DNA of 64,000 nt from JBDHDH01 sp039591615 (GTDB taxonomy: Bacteria; Gemmatimonadota; Gemmatimonadetes; Gemmatimonadales; GWC2-71-9). How positions within the stretch are numbered: position 1 is the first letter of the stretch; the number at the start of each line of letters is the position of its first letter. Below, one piece after another: positions 54,532 through 62,581 of this stretch. The position numbers were made by a program, and so were the translations under genes. The notes beneath the pieces were generated by a model. That model worked only from the letters and a program-made list of their open reading frames with translations. It searched no databases and was not told the DNA's origin. The stretch lies in contig JBDHDH010000007.1 in NCBI GenBank assembly GCA_039591615.1, positions 1 to 64,000 of the forward strand, given 5' to 3'.

Positions 54532-55857
54532 ATGCTGGACCGCCTCTTCAAACTCGACGAGCACGATACCACCATCCGCCGAGAGATCGGAGCGGGTGCC
54601 ACCACTTTCGTCACGATGTCCTACATCATCTTCGTCCAGCCCGTGGTTCTCGGCGCAGCCGGGATGGATCCGGGCGCGGTGATGGTGGCGACATGTCTGG
54701 CCAGCGCGGTGGCTACTCTGCTCATGGCGCTCTTGGCCAATTACCCGATTGCCCTGGCACCCGGGATGGGCCACAACTTTCTCTTCACCTATACGGTCGT
54801 GATCGCCCTCGGCTTCCCCTGGGAGCAGGCTCTCGGAGCGGTGTTTGTCTCCGGGAGCCTCTTCATTCTCCTGTCCTTCTTCGGCTTTCGGGCCAAGCTG
54901 GTCAACGCCGTGCCATCGGCCCTCAAGAACGGAATCGCCGCCGGGATTGGCCTGCTCATCGCGCTGGTAGGTCTCGAATGGGCGGGCATCGTGGTGGACG
55001 ATCCCGCAACACTGGTGGGGTTCGGCGATCTCAGCACCCCTCCGGCCTTACTGAGCCTGCTGGGCCTGGCGGTCATGGGGGTCTTTCTCGCCCGACGAAT
55101 TCGGGCGGCGATGCTCATCGGAATGCTGACGACGTCATTGATCGCGGTGGCCTCGGGCCTGGTGGCATTTCAGGGTGTCGTGGCCGCGCCCCCGTCACTG
55201 GAACCCACCCTTTTCAAGCTCGACGTGTTCGGGGCGATCCGAACCGGCATGCTCACCGTGATCTTCGTGTTCTTCTTCCTGGATCTGTTCGACACGGTCG
55301 GCACGCTGATTGGTGTCAGCCAAGAAGCGGGCTTGGTACGCGAAGACGGGACGCTCCCCCGTGCTCGTCCGGCCCTGCTGTCGGACGCGATGGGGACGGT
55401 GACCGGCGCGCTGCTGGGGACGTCCACCGTCACGAGCTACATCGAGAGCGCCTCAGGTGTGAGCGCGGGCGGGCGGACTGGGCTCGCCAGCGTCGTGACG
55501 GCCCTCCTGTTTCTCGTGGCACTCTTCTTCTCCCCGCTTGTCGAGATGATCGGGGGTGGCGTGGAAACGGATGAAGGGCGACGGCTCTATCCAATCGTCG
55601 CTCCGGCCTTGATTCTCGTCGGCTGCTTCATGCTGAAGAGTGCTGCCCGCATCCGGTGGGATGACATGGGAGAGGCCATCCCGGGGTTTCTCACGATCGT
55701 GATCATGCCTCTCACCTTCAGCATCACCGAGGGCATCGCCTTCGGGTTCATCTCCTACACGCTGCTCAAGGCCGTCCAGGGCAAGCTGCGGGACGTTCCG
55801 TGGCTCATTGCGCTCTTCGCCGGCTTGTTCGTGCTCCGGTACGCGTTCCTGACGTGA
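54532..55857 (+). CDS. NCS2-type purine permease (AzgA/PbuG-like)
   Basis: 441 residues, about 12-13 hydrophobic helices. Family motifs: EIGAGATTFVTMSYIIFVQP at the N-terminus, ALAPGMGHNFLFTYTV in helix 3, SALKNGIAAGIGLLIALVG, FFLDLFDTVGTLIGVSQEAG, and LGTSTVTSYIESASGVSAGG. AzgA/PbuG members take up adenine, guanine or hypoxanthine by proton symport. The gene stands alone but shares a purine theme with the pur train at the left of the window. Confidence 0.92.
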   Translation: MLDRLFKLDEHDTTIRREIGAGATTFVTMSYIIFVQPVVLGAAGMDPGAVMVATCLASAVATLLMALLANYPIALAPGMGHNFLFTYTVVIALGFPWEQALGAVFVSGSLFILLSFFGFRAKLVNAVPSALKNGIAAGIGLLIALVGLEWAGIVVDDPATLVGFGDLSTPPALLSLLGLAVMGVFLARRIRAAMLIGMLTTSLIAVASGLVAFQGVVAAPPSLEPTLFKLDVFGAIRTGMLTVIFVFFFLDLFDTVGTLIGVSQEAGLVREDGTLPRARPALLSDAMGTVTGALLGTSTVTSYIESASGVSAGGRTGLASVVTALLFLVALFFSPLVEMIGGGVETDEGRRLYPIVAPALILVGCFMLKSAARIRWDDMGEAIPGFLTIVIMPLTFSITEGIAFGFISYTLLKAVQGKLRDVPWLIALFAGLFVLRYAFLT

Positions 55858-55927
55858 CCAAAGGCCAAGCAACTGGTTGCGTGTTTCGCGTCTTGCGGGG
55901 CCGTCCGGGGCCAGGCATCATTGTGGC

Positions 55928-56785
55928 GTGATTTCCCGGGCGAAAGGAAAGGCGACGGCGACCGTTCGAGAGCGGGCGCGCGGCATCACCGAGCGGCTCA
56001 GGAAGCACGCGCCGCCCCGTCGCGGGCCCCTCTTCAGGCTGCTCTGGCCGATCACGGCCTATCTGGTCACGAACTTCACGGTCAGTATGTTCTGGGTCTT
56101 GTTCCGGGTTTTCAACCGGACCACCGTGCTCGGTCGGGAGCACATCGATGACGAGCCCAACACGATGCTCCTATCCAATCACCAGTCGATGATCGACAGC
56201 TTCCTCGTCGGCCTGATTGCGTATTTCCCGCGGGCGCTCTGGAAGCCCCATCTCCTCCCCTGGAACCCGGCAGCCGAGGAGAACTTCTACAAGACCCCGT
56301 TGCTCCGGTGGTTCGCGGACAATTGGAAGTGTATCGCCATCAAGGAAGGCCGCCGGGACCTCCACGCGCTGCACAGGATGCTGCAGGTCCTGCCCGCTGG
56401 CGTGATGACGTTATTCCCCGAGGGGACGCGAACCCGCGACGGATCCGTGGGGTCGGGGAAACCGGGAGCCGGGCTCGTCATCCTCGGAGCAAGACCGCGG
56501 GTGATCCCGGTGGCGATCGATGGGATGCAAGACGTCTTGCCGATCGGCGCCGTCGTTCCGCGACTGTTCAAGCGAATTTACGTCTGCTACGGGCGGCCCA
56601 TCGACTACTCGGACTTCCTGAACCAGCCACGCTCACGGGAGATGGCCCAGGCCCTGGTGGACCGGGTGATTGAGGCGATTCGGGGCCAGCTAACCGAGGT
56701 CAGGCGGATGCGCGGCCAGGGGCGGAGTTCACAGCCATCGTCGGTTCCTCCGGAGTCTCCGGCGAGTGACCGTTCACCTTCTTGA
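55928..56785 (+). CDS. PlsC-type 1-acylglycerol-3-phosphate acyltransferase family protein
   Basis: 285 residues from GTG 55928; the frame is open to 55877 but without family sequence. A membrane segment near WPITAYLVTNFTVSMFWVLF is followed by the acyltransferase block NHQSMIDSF (HX4D variant) and FPEGTRTRDG, then VIPVAIDGMQDVLP. Such enzymes acylate lysophosphatidic acid or other lysolipids. The tail (about 265-285) is Ser/Pro-rich and is encoded by DNA that overlaps the end of the converging radical SAM gene by 86 bp. It sits at the edge of the radical SAM cluster, so a lipid link is plausible. Confidence 0.88.
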   Translation: MISRAKGKATATVRERARGITERLRKHAPPRRGPLFRLLWPITAYLVTNFTVSMFWVLFRVFNRTTVLGREHIDDEPNTMLLSNHQSMIDSFLVGLIAYFPRALWKPHLLPWNPAAEENFYKTPLLRWFADNWKCIAIKEGRRDLHALHRMLQVLPAGVMTLFPEGTRTRDGSVGSGKPGAGLVILGARPRVIPVAIDGMQDVLPIGAVVPRLFKRIYVCYGRPIDYSDFLNQPRSREMAQALVDRVIEAIRGQLTEVRRMRGQGRSSQPSSVPPESPASDRSPS

Positions 56786-58298
56786 GGTAGGCGTTGGGGT
56801 CGTGGTGCAGGGCACCTTGGGGCACGTGCTCCCAGAGCGGGCCGAGATCTCGGCGCATGCGCTCGACGAAGAAGGAAGGAATCTCCGTGGTCTCCCCAGC
56901 GAAGTAACGCTGTACCGAGCGATCGGTGTCGAGGAGATGACGGATTTGCTTGTAGTACTTGATCCGGCCGAAGCCCTCCGAGGAAATTGCCCGCAGGATG
57001 TTCAACCACGTGGGGAAACCTGGCCTCGTCGCCCGCGCCCGCCGTGCAATGTTCTTCCAAGAGAATGAATACTGCGTCAAGTCGATGACGTAATCGTAAA
57101 ACTCTCGCCAGCCGTAATTCGACGGCTTTACGTTCATCGCCTGGTTATTGTTGAGGAAATGGAAGGGGAAGGGAAGTACCCGTCCCGCTCGTTGGAATTC
57201 CAGATTCAGGGGAGCCGCCTCTCCGAACGCTGAGAGCAGCGAGTACCCGGGAAAGGCACCGGGCGTGAGGTCCACAAACCGCTTGGTCAGCTCGAATGGC
57301 TCGGCACCCTCGTCGACATCGAGGCCCAGCACGAAATTGGTCTGGACGTACGGAATGTGCTCCAGAATCATGTTCACGTGCTCGGACACCTGGACGACCT
57401 TCTCCATGCCGGTCTTCCGCCCCGTCTTGGACTTGCCACCGAGGCTGTACCAGGACTCGATCCCGGGAAGCATGGCCTTGAATCCGGCGGCACGGAGGCG
57501 CTTCAGGTTGGCCTCCTTGAGAAGCGACAGGCTGCTTTCGGCGCCGAAGGTGAGGGTGCCGGGACGGATCGCGTCCTCAATCGCCGACATGTAGTCGTCG
57601 AACCGCACGCCGAAATTCGGATCGTGCCACCCGACCCACGCGTTCGGCATCTTCTTGATGAGAAACCGGAGGTCCTCCCGAATCTGGTCGTAGTCCAGCG
57701 GTTGATAGTCCACGACCGAATCGATGCAGAAGCTGCAGGTGTACGGGCACCCCAGGCTCCCGATCATGGGAACGCCCTTGATAGGGGTCGGCGACTTGGC
57801 AACCGTCGGCTCGATGAACTTCCACCGCTCCCGGACGCCCGGGAGATACTGAGGCTGCCGCCTGGCGGTCAGGTGTACCCCCATGGGTCGGTGCGGAGCG
57901 CAATCGTTGACGATCTCCTCGATGATGGCCTGGTCAGTGAACCCGACCACGTAGTCGAAGTACTTTCTCGCATCCTCGGGGTAACAGCGTGCATGGGGCC
58001 CGCCGAGTACCGTGACCGCCCCTCGTTGGCGGAAGATGTTGCTGACGGCATATGCCAGCTGTGCGGCCTGGCTGAAGGCACCGATGAACAGCATGTCCAT
58101 GTCGGCCGGGAGCTCCTCCAGCAGATCCTCCGACCCCGTGAAGCAGACGAAGGTCACGTCGTGACCAGCCTGTTCGCACCACACGCCGACCGCTTGCGGC
58201 ATGATGCTGGCCAGGTTCGGATGCATGAGCCGGCCGTAGAGCGCCTTCGAGGGGCCCTTCGTGACGAGATCGAGAATACCGATGCGGAGCTTTCGCAC
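56700..58298 (-). CDS. B12-binding-type radical SAM protein, paralogue 1
   Basis: 532 residues from GTG 58298, which has AGG eight bases upstream and matches the RKLRIG start of its paralogue; GTG 58307 is also possible. N-terminal cobalamin-type Rossmann domain (IGILDLVTKGPS, DMLFIGAFSQAAQLAY, GAVTVLGGPHARCYPEDARKY). The radical SAM core has CPYTCSFC (Cys184, 188, 191), VGWHDPNFGVRFDD and MLPGIESWYSLG. The C-terminal 200 residues (FPFHFLNNNQAMNVKPSNY, then SFSWKNIARRARATR) belong to this subfamily only. Reaction unknown; class B enzymes often methylate unactivated carbons. Confidence 0.85.
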   Translation of the reverse strand: MRKLRIGILDLVTKGPSKALYGRLMHPNLASIMPQAVGVWCEQAGHDVTFVCFTGSEDLLEELPADMDMLFIGAFSQAAQLAYAVSNIFRQRGAVTVLGGPHARCYPEDARKYFDYVVGFTDQAIIEEIVNDCAPHRPMGVHLTARRQPQYLPGVRERWKFIEPTVAKSPTPIKGVPMIGSLGCPYTCSFCIDSVVDYQPLDYDQIREDLRFLIKKMPNAWVGWHDPNFGVRFDDYMSAIEDAIRPGTLTFGAESSLSLLKEANLKRLRAAGFKAMLPGIESWYSLGGKSKTGRKTGMEKVVQVSEHVNMILEHIPYVQTNFVLGLDVDEGAEPFELTKRFVDLTPGAFPGYSLLSAFGEAAPLNLEFQRAGRVLPFPFHFLNNNQAMNVKPSNYGWREFYDYVIDLTQYSFSWKNIARRARATRPGFPTWLNILRAISSEGFGRIKYYKQIRHLLDTDRSVQRYFAGETTEIPSFFVERMRRDLGPLWEHVPQGALHHDPNAYLKKVNGHSPETPEEPTMAVNSAPGRASA

Positions 58299-58412
58299 AG
58301 AGATCACCTGGGTCGGGAGTGGGAGCGCGCCGAAAGGTTCACTCGCCAGGTCACGAGCGCAAGTGCGGGGATCGCTGCGCCACCGCCCGGAACGATCGAC
58401 CCCTGCAGGGTG

Positions 58413-60020
58413 TCAGGCGTTGGCGCTGGGCGTGGAAGACGCCACGGTCGACGGGACCGCTGGTTCGGACGACGGCACGTCCCGGCTCAGGGCGATGCGA
58501 TCGCCGTTGAGCACGGCATTCGGATCGTGCTCCAGGGCGCCGGCCGGCAGCCACTTCCAGAGGGGGCCGAGGTCCCGGCGCACCCAGTCGACGAAGAAGC
58601 GGGGGATCGTGGTCGTCTCCTGTTCGAAGAAGTCCCGGAACTCCTGATCCGTGCCCAGGCGCCGGCGGACCTCCATGAAGTACTTGGCCCGCCCAACTCC
58701 CTGCGTGGACCTCGCCCGCAAGACGTTCATCCATCGCCAGGCCGATCGGCCGATAGATCGATGGCGATTGACGATGGCTCTCCACGAGAAGGTGTATCGA
58801 GTGAGATCGACCGCATAGTCGTAGAACTCCGGCCAGGTGTAGTTCTTCGGTTTCACGTTCATCGCGTGCTGCGTGTTCAAGAAGTGGAATGGGAACGGCA
58901 GGACGCGGTTGGCCTGTCGGTACGCCTCGTTGAGTGGGGCGGCTTCACCGAACGAAGAAAGCAAACAGTATGCTGGATAGGCTCCAGGAGCCAGATCGAC
59001 GAATCGCTTGGTGAGTTCGAAGGGCTCAGGACCCTCGTCGACATCCAAGCCCAGGACGAAATTCGCCTGCAGATACGGGATGTATTTCAAGACCAGGTTG
59101 ATGTGCTCGGACACTTGGAGAACCTTGTCCATCCCGTTTCGCTTACCGGTTTTCGACTTGTTCCCCATGTCGAACCACGACTCGACACCGGGGAGGATTG
59201 CCTTGAAGCCGTTGCGCTGGAGGCGTTTCAGGCGGCTCTCGGATAGGAGCGACAAGCTGCTCTCGGCAAAGAAATCGATGCTCCCAGGGGGGACGGCTTC
59301 TTCGATTGCCCCCAAACAATCATCGAACCGGACGCCGAAATTCGGGTCGTGCCACCCGACCCGTGGGCGCTTGAACTTGGTCAAGAGAAAGCGAAGGTCT
59401 TCCCTGAGAAGGTCGGAGCTGAGCGGTTGGTATGGGACGACGGAGTCGATGCAGAAGTTACAGGTGTAGGGGCAACCCAAGCTGCCCAGCATGGGGACGA
59501 TCTTGAAGAGCGGTGCCTTCTCGAGTGTGCTACTGATGAACTTCCACCGCTCGCGCACGCCCGGGAGCGCTTCTGGTTGCTGCTTGGCGGAGAGATAGAG
59601 ACCCTCCGGTCGATGGGGGGACCGGTCGTGCAGCACATCCCGGATCACGGCCTGATCGGTGAAGCCGAGCACGTAGTCGAAGTACTTGCGCGCGTCCTGG
59701 GGATAGCTGCGGGCATGTGGGCCGCCCAGGACGGTGACAGCCCCCTTGCTGCGGAACAGGTTGCTCAGGGCGTACGCCAACTGGGCTGCGTGGCTGAACG
59801 CTCCGACGAAGACCACATCGACGTTCTGGGGGAGCTCCTCCGAGAGGTTCTCGAACCCCGTGTAACAGATGAGGACGACCTCGTGTCCGGCCTGTTCGCA
59901 CCAGGTTGCGACGGCCTGCGGCATGATGCTGGCAAAGTTGGGAAACATCACACGCGCCCACATGGATCGCGTAGGAGCCTTCGTGACCAGATCTATGATT
60001 CCAATACGGAGCTTTCGCAT
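58413..60020 (-). CDS. B12-binding-type radical SAM protein, paralogue 2
   Basis: 535 residues; ATG 60020 preceded by GAGAGGGGG. Same layout as the downstream paralogue along its whole length: IGIIDLVTKAPT, DVVFVGAFSHAAQLAY, GAVTVLGGPHARSYPQDARKY, the cluster CPYTCNFC (Cys183, 187, 190), VGWHDPNFGVRFDD, LPGVESWFDMGNKSKTGKR and FPFHFLNTQHAMNVKPKNY. The pair arose by tandem duplication and is probably co-transcribed (114-bp spacer). Substrate unknown; a role in lipid modification is inferred from the neighbours. Confidence 0.85.
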   Translation of the reverse strand: MRKLRIGIIDLVTKAPTRSMWARVMFPNFASIMPQAVATWCEQAGHEVVLICYTGFENLSEELPQNVDVVFVGAFSHAAQLAYALSNLFRSKGAVTVLGGPHARSYPQDARKYFDYVLGFTDQAVIRDVLHDRSPHRPEGLYLSAKQQPEALPGVRERWKFISSTLEKAPLFKIVPMLGSLGCPYTCNFCIDSVVPYQPLSSDLLREDLRFLLTKFKRPRVGWHDPNFGVRFDDCLGAIEEAVPPGSIDFFAESSLSLLSESRLKRLQRNGFKAILPGVESWFDMGNKSKTGKRNGMDKVLQVSEHINLVLKYIPYLQANFVLGLDVDEGPEPFELTKRFVDLAPGAYPAYCLLSSFGEAAPLNEAYRQANRVLPFPFHFLNTQHAMNVKPKNYTWPEFYDYAVDLTRYTFSWRAIVNRHRSIGRSAWRWMNVLRARSTQGVGRAKYFMEVRRRLGTDQEFRDFFEQETTTIPRFFVDWVRRDLGPLWKWLPAGALEHDPNAVLNGDRIALSRDVPSSEPAVPSTVASSTPSANA

Positions 60021-60092
60021 GGTCCCCCTCTCGATGCTGCGCAGCGGTTACGGGCTTGACGTGCCGTCGGACCCGTGCGAGGATCGGACGTC

Positions 60093-60788
60093 ATGACGCC
60101 TCAGGACGTGTTGCTTCACCGTTGGACGCTATCCGTCGACGGCGCGGGCGATCGGGCCGACTCGTTTCGGGCCATGGAGGCGGTGATCACGAGGGAGGTC
60201 GGGGCGGCCCTTCGCGATCCGGTGGTCCGCGAGCACGTAAGCGGTCTCCTCATCCACAAACGGTGTGAGCGGGAGGAGAGCGAGGTTGGATTCGTGATAA
60301 TCGCGCCTCCCGAGGTTGCTGATACGCTGGGGATGGCCGTCTCCCGGCACCTGGAATCGCGCGAGTGGCGGCACACCGTGTCCGATACGGATCCAATCCT
60401 GCATCCTGCCTTCGCCGAGTACATTCGTGGGCTGCGGGAGCAGACGGAAATCGCCCTCGACCTTCACTGCGTTCCGCAAGCCGAGCTCCGGCAGCACCAG
60501 TGCTTTCTCATACGCGTGTGCTGTGCCTCCGCAGACCCTCGTTACCAGCTTCACCCCTACCTGGTACGGCACAGTCGCGCCTACGTGCGCCACGCCGCGG
60601 TTGAGCCACGTCAACGGCTGTGGTCGTGGGAACACGAGCAGTTCTGGGCACGCTGCTATACGCCCGGACCATCCCCCCAGCATCACGCGCCGCTGCACTC
60701 ACTCTGGAACATCGTCTTGGGCATGACACCTCGGCGATGGGATGATGCCCCTACCATTGCTGCTCGCCTTGGCATCCATTGTGACTAG
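60093..60788 (+). CDS. Hypothetical protein in the radical SAM cluster
   Basis: 231 residues from ATG 60093, reading against the surrounding radical SAM genes; 72 bp separate it from paralogue 2. I do not recognise a family. It is soluble, without signal peptide or membrane helix. It has a strand-helix N-terminus (LHRWTLSVDG), mid-protein ALDLHCVPQAELRQHQC and a Trp-rich C-terminal block (RLWSWEHEQFWARCYTPGP and SLWNIVLGMTPRRW). Cys and His are frequent. TTGACG at 60056-60061 could be a -35 box, but the matching -10 is poor. Confidence 0.65.
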   Translation: MTPQDVLLHRWTLSVDGAGDRADSFRAMEAVITREVGAALRDPVVREHVSGLLIHKRCEREESEVGFVIIAPPEVADTLGMAVSRHLESREWRHTVSDTDPILHPAFAEYIRGLREQTEIALDLHCVPQAELRQHQCFLIRVCCASADPRYQLHPYLVRHSRAYVRHAAVEPRQRLWSWEHEQFWARCYTPGPSPQHHAPLHSLWNIVLGMTPRRWDDAPTIAARLGIHCD

Positions 60789-60871
60789 CCCGCGGTGGTA
60801 GCGCAGCCCGGCCGGCGGCTCGATTCCAAGACGTGGCACGTGGCCCGTGCCACCGCCCCCAAGACGCGGCG

Positions 60872-62350
60872 CTAAGTTACCTCCGACACGACAAGCCCCT
60901 GCTGGTCGGACCAGGACGGGTCCGGCATCCGACGTGGCGCCCGAACTCTCACCGGAGGTTTGAGGTAGGCCTTGGGCTGCCGCATTTCGGAGACGGCGCT
61001 ATAAACTCTCCGCATGCACCAGAGCTTGCCATCGAGAGCCATTCTCCCTGCCTTCAACACCATGGGGAAAGACAAGCGTGTCGTCTCGACCGTGAGGTCG
61101 TAGAGCCCTGCGAGCCGCTCGTAGAAGCGCTCGAGCGGCAGGCGCGTGGGGAGGACGGCGTGAATGACGTCGAAATAACCGTAGTCGTGCGTTGTCAGCT
61201 CGTGCTTGCGCTCCCGGTGCAACTCGGTGCCGGGCAGAGGAGTGAGGACCGTGAAAGCGGGGTTCGGCAGCTCGTGCCGCCGGATGTAGTCCTCTAGGCG
61301 ATCGAATCCTTCCTCGCTCCATGCGGGATCAGTAATAAAGGAGGTGAGCGGTGTGATTCCCGCGTCCTTGAGGATCTTGATCGCCTGAACGTTGGCATCG
61401 GATCCACCCTTTGTACGTTTCCGGACCGACTTGAGGCCATCATCGTCGATCTTCTCCACGCCCAGGAACACGGTGTGAAGACCAGCTTTCTTCCACAACG
61501 GAAAGAGGTCGCGATACTTGATGACGAGATCGCAGCGGGTCTCGCACGTGAACTTCTTCTTCATGCCAATCGCGAGAATGCGCTCGGCTATCTCCTTGTA
61601 TGAATCGTAGTGCAGGAACGCGATGTCGTCGGTGAAGAAGACCTCGTACTCGTCCACGTTCTCCAGCTCGTGAACGATGGCTTGAGCCGTTCGCCGGCGA
61701 GCACGGCGCTGGTAGAAAACCCAGACACTGCAGAAGTTGCAATCGAACGGGCATCCGCGAGACGTCTCTACGCTCGCTGACGGCACGGCCATACCGTGAT
61801 GGTACCAACGACGGTACCGTGCTGTGAGCGTGCGATCCGGATGGGGCCACGAATCTCCGGACTGGGGAAGCGTCTGCTGAGTGAATCCGCTCTCCCGGTT
61901 CTTCCACGTCATCACGCCTGGCACCGCGTCAATGGCAGTACGGTGCCGAATTGCGTCGACGAGTTCCGCAGCGGGCCGCTCGCCCTCACCAATGACGACT
62001 GCGTCGATGGCCGAATCGGCCTGGAACAGATCATTGGGGACGAGGGATGCGTGGTGGCCGCCGGTCACGATGGGGACCTCGGGGAGTCGTTCCTTCACGA
62101 ACCGAGCTACCTCCAGGGTGGGATAGACATCAGTCGTGAATCCACAGCTGATCCCGAGGAGGTCCGGTGGATCGTCTAGGGCGGTGTCGAGCGTGTTCCA
62201 GTCATCGATGCGGAGATCGATGAGCTCGACGTCAGCGCCTCGCTGACGCACGGCGGCTCCGACACACTCCAGGCCCAGGGGTTCGACGCGTAAGATACGC
62301 GTCAGCCCGAAGCGGGTTCCCTGTGGCGGCTGGACGAGAAGCATCTTCAT
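60872..62350 (-). CDS. HpnR-like B12-binding radical SAM enzyme
   Basis: 492 residues from ATG 62350, with GGAG eight bases upstream; GTG 62359 would overlap that site. Cobalamin domain: VEPLGLECVGAAVRQRGADV, LIDLRIDDWN, VTGGHHASLVPNDLF and VIGEGERP. Radical SAM core: SRGCPFDCNFCSVWVFYQRR (Cys200, 204, 207), FFTDDIAFLHYDSYKEIAER, TCETRCDLVIKYRDLFPLWK. The C-terminal YFDVIHAVLPTRLPLERFYE closely fits HpnR, the hopanoid C-3 methylase. Identity as HpnR needs phylogeny; related methylases share the layout. No other hopanoid gene is in the window. Confidence 0.8.
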   Translation of the reverse strand: MKMLLVQPPQGTRFGLTRILRVEPLGLECVGAAVRQRGADVELIDLRIDDWNTLDTALDDPPDLLGISCGFTTDVYPTLEVARFVKERLPEVPIVTGGHHASLVPNDLFQADSAIDAVVIGEGERPAAELVDAIRHRTAIDAVPGVMTWKNRESGFTQQTLPQSGDSWPHPDRTLTARYRRWYHHGMAVPSASVETSRGCPFDCNFCSVWVFYQRRARRRTAQAIVHELENVDEYEVFFTDDIAFLHYDSYKEIAERILAIGMKKKFTCETRCDLVIKYRDLFPLWKKAGLHTVFLGVEKIDDDGLKSVRKRTKGGSDANVQAIKILKDAGITPLTSFITDPAWSEEGFDRLEDYIRRHELPNPAFTVLTPLPGTELHRERKHELTTHDYGYFDVIHAVLPTRLPLERFYERLAGLYDLTVETTRLSFPMVLKAGRMALDGKLWCMRRVYSAVSEMRQPKAYLKPPVRVRAPRRMPDPSWSDQQGLVVSEVT

Positions 62351-62451
62351 GGCGGACACTCCAGGGCAAAGAGGGTCTCACCGCGCCGGCAGTGCAAGGC
62401 AGTCGGGCGGGAGTGACGGCGTGCCGCCGCCCACAGCTCCTGGTGTCTAGA

Positions 62452-62500
62452 ACATGGGCCGGTCGGTGTGCCGCTCTTCACAGCCGACCGGCCCATGTTT
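62452..62500. terminator. Long perfect hairpin between two radical SAM genes
   Basis: AACATGGGCCGGTCGG at 62452-62467 pairs perfectly with 62485-62500. TGTG (62468-62471) and CACA (62480-62483) extend the stem past one unpaired base. It lies 82 bp past the stop of the Tes-like gene and about 100 bp before the HpnR-like start. It probably ends the Tes-like transcript, though neither side has a long T-tract. Confidence 0.55.
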
Positions 62501-62581
62501 GTCTCACGATCCGTGAGAACCGTTTCCGTCGATCCCCAACTCCCCGCGTCGGTAGAAAGCGTCCAGAAGGCCTGCTCCGGA

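Noticed and set aside
54304..54774. Minus-strand frame ending in the recQ-permease spacer
   Set aside because: Its N-terminal half is antisense to the permease start. The C-terminal part looks protein-like but matches nothing I know.
57357..59246. 629-codon plus-strand frame opposite the tandem radical SAM genes
   Set aside because: Both minus-strand genes have full family motifs. The antisense frame crosses their spacer and has no recognisable domain.
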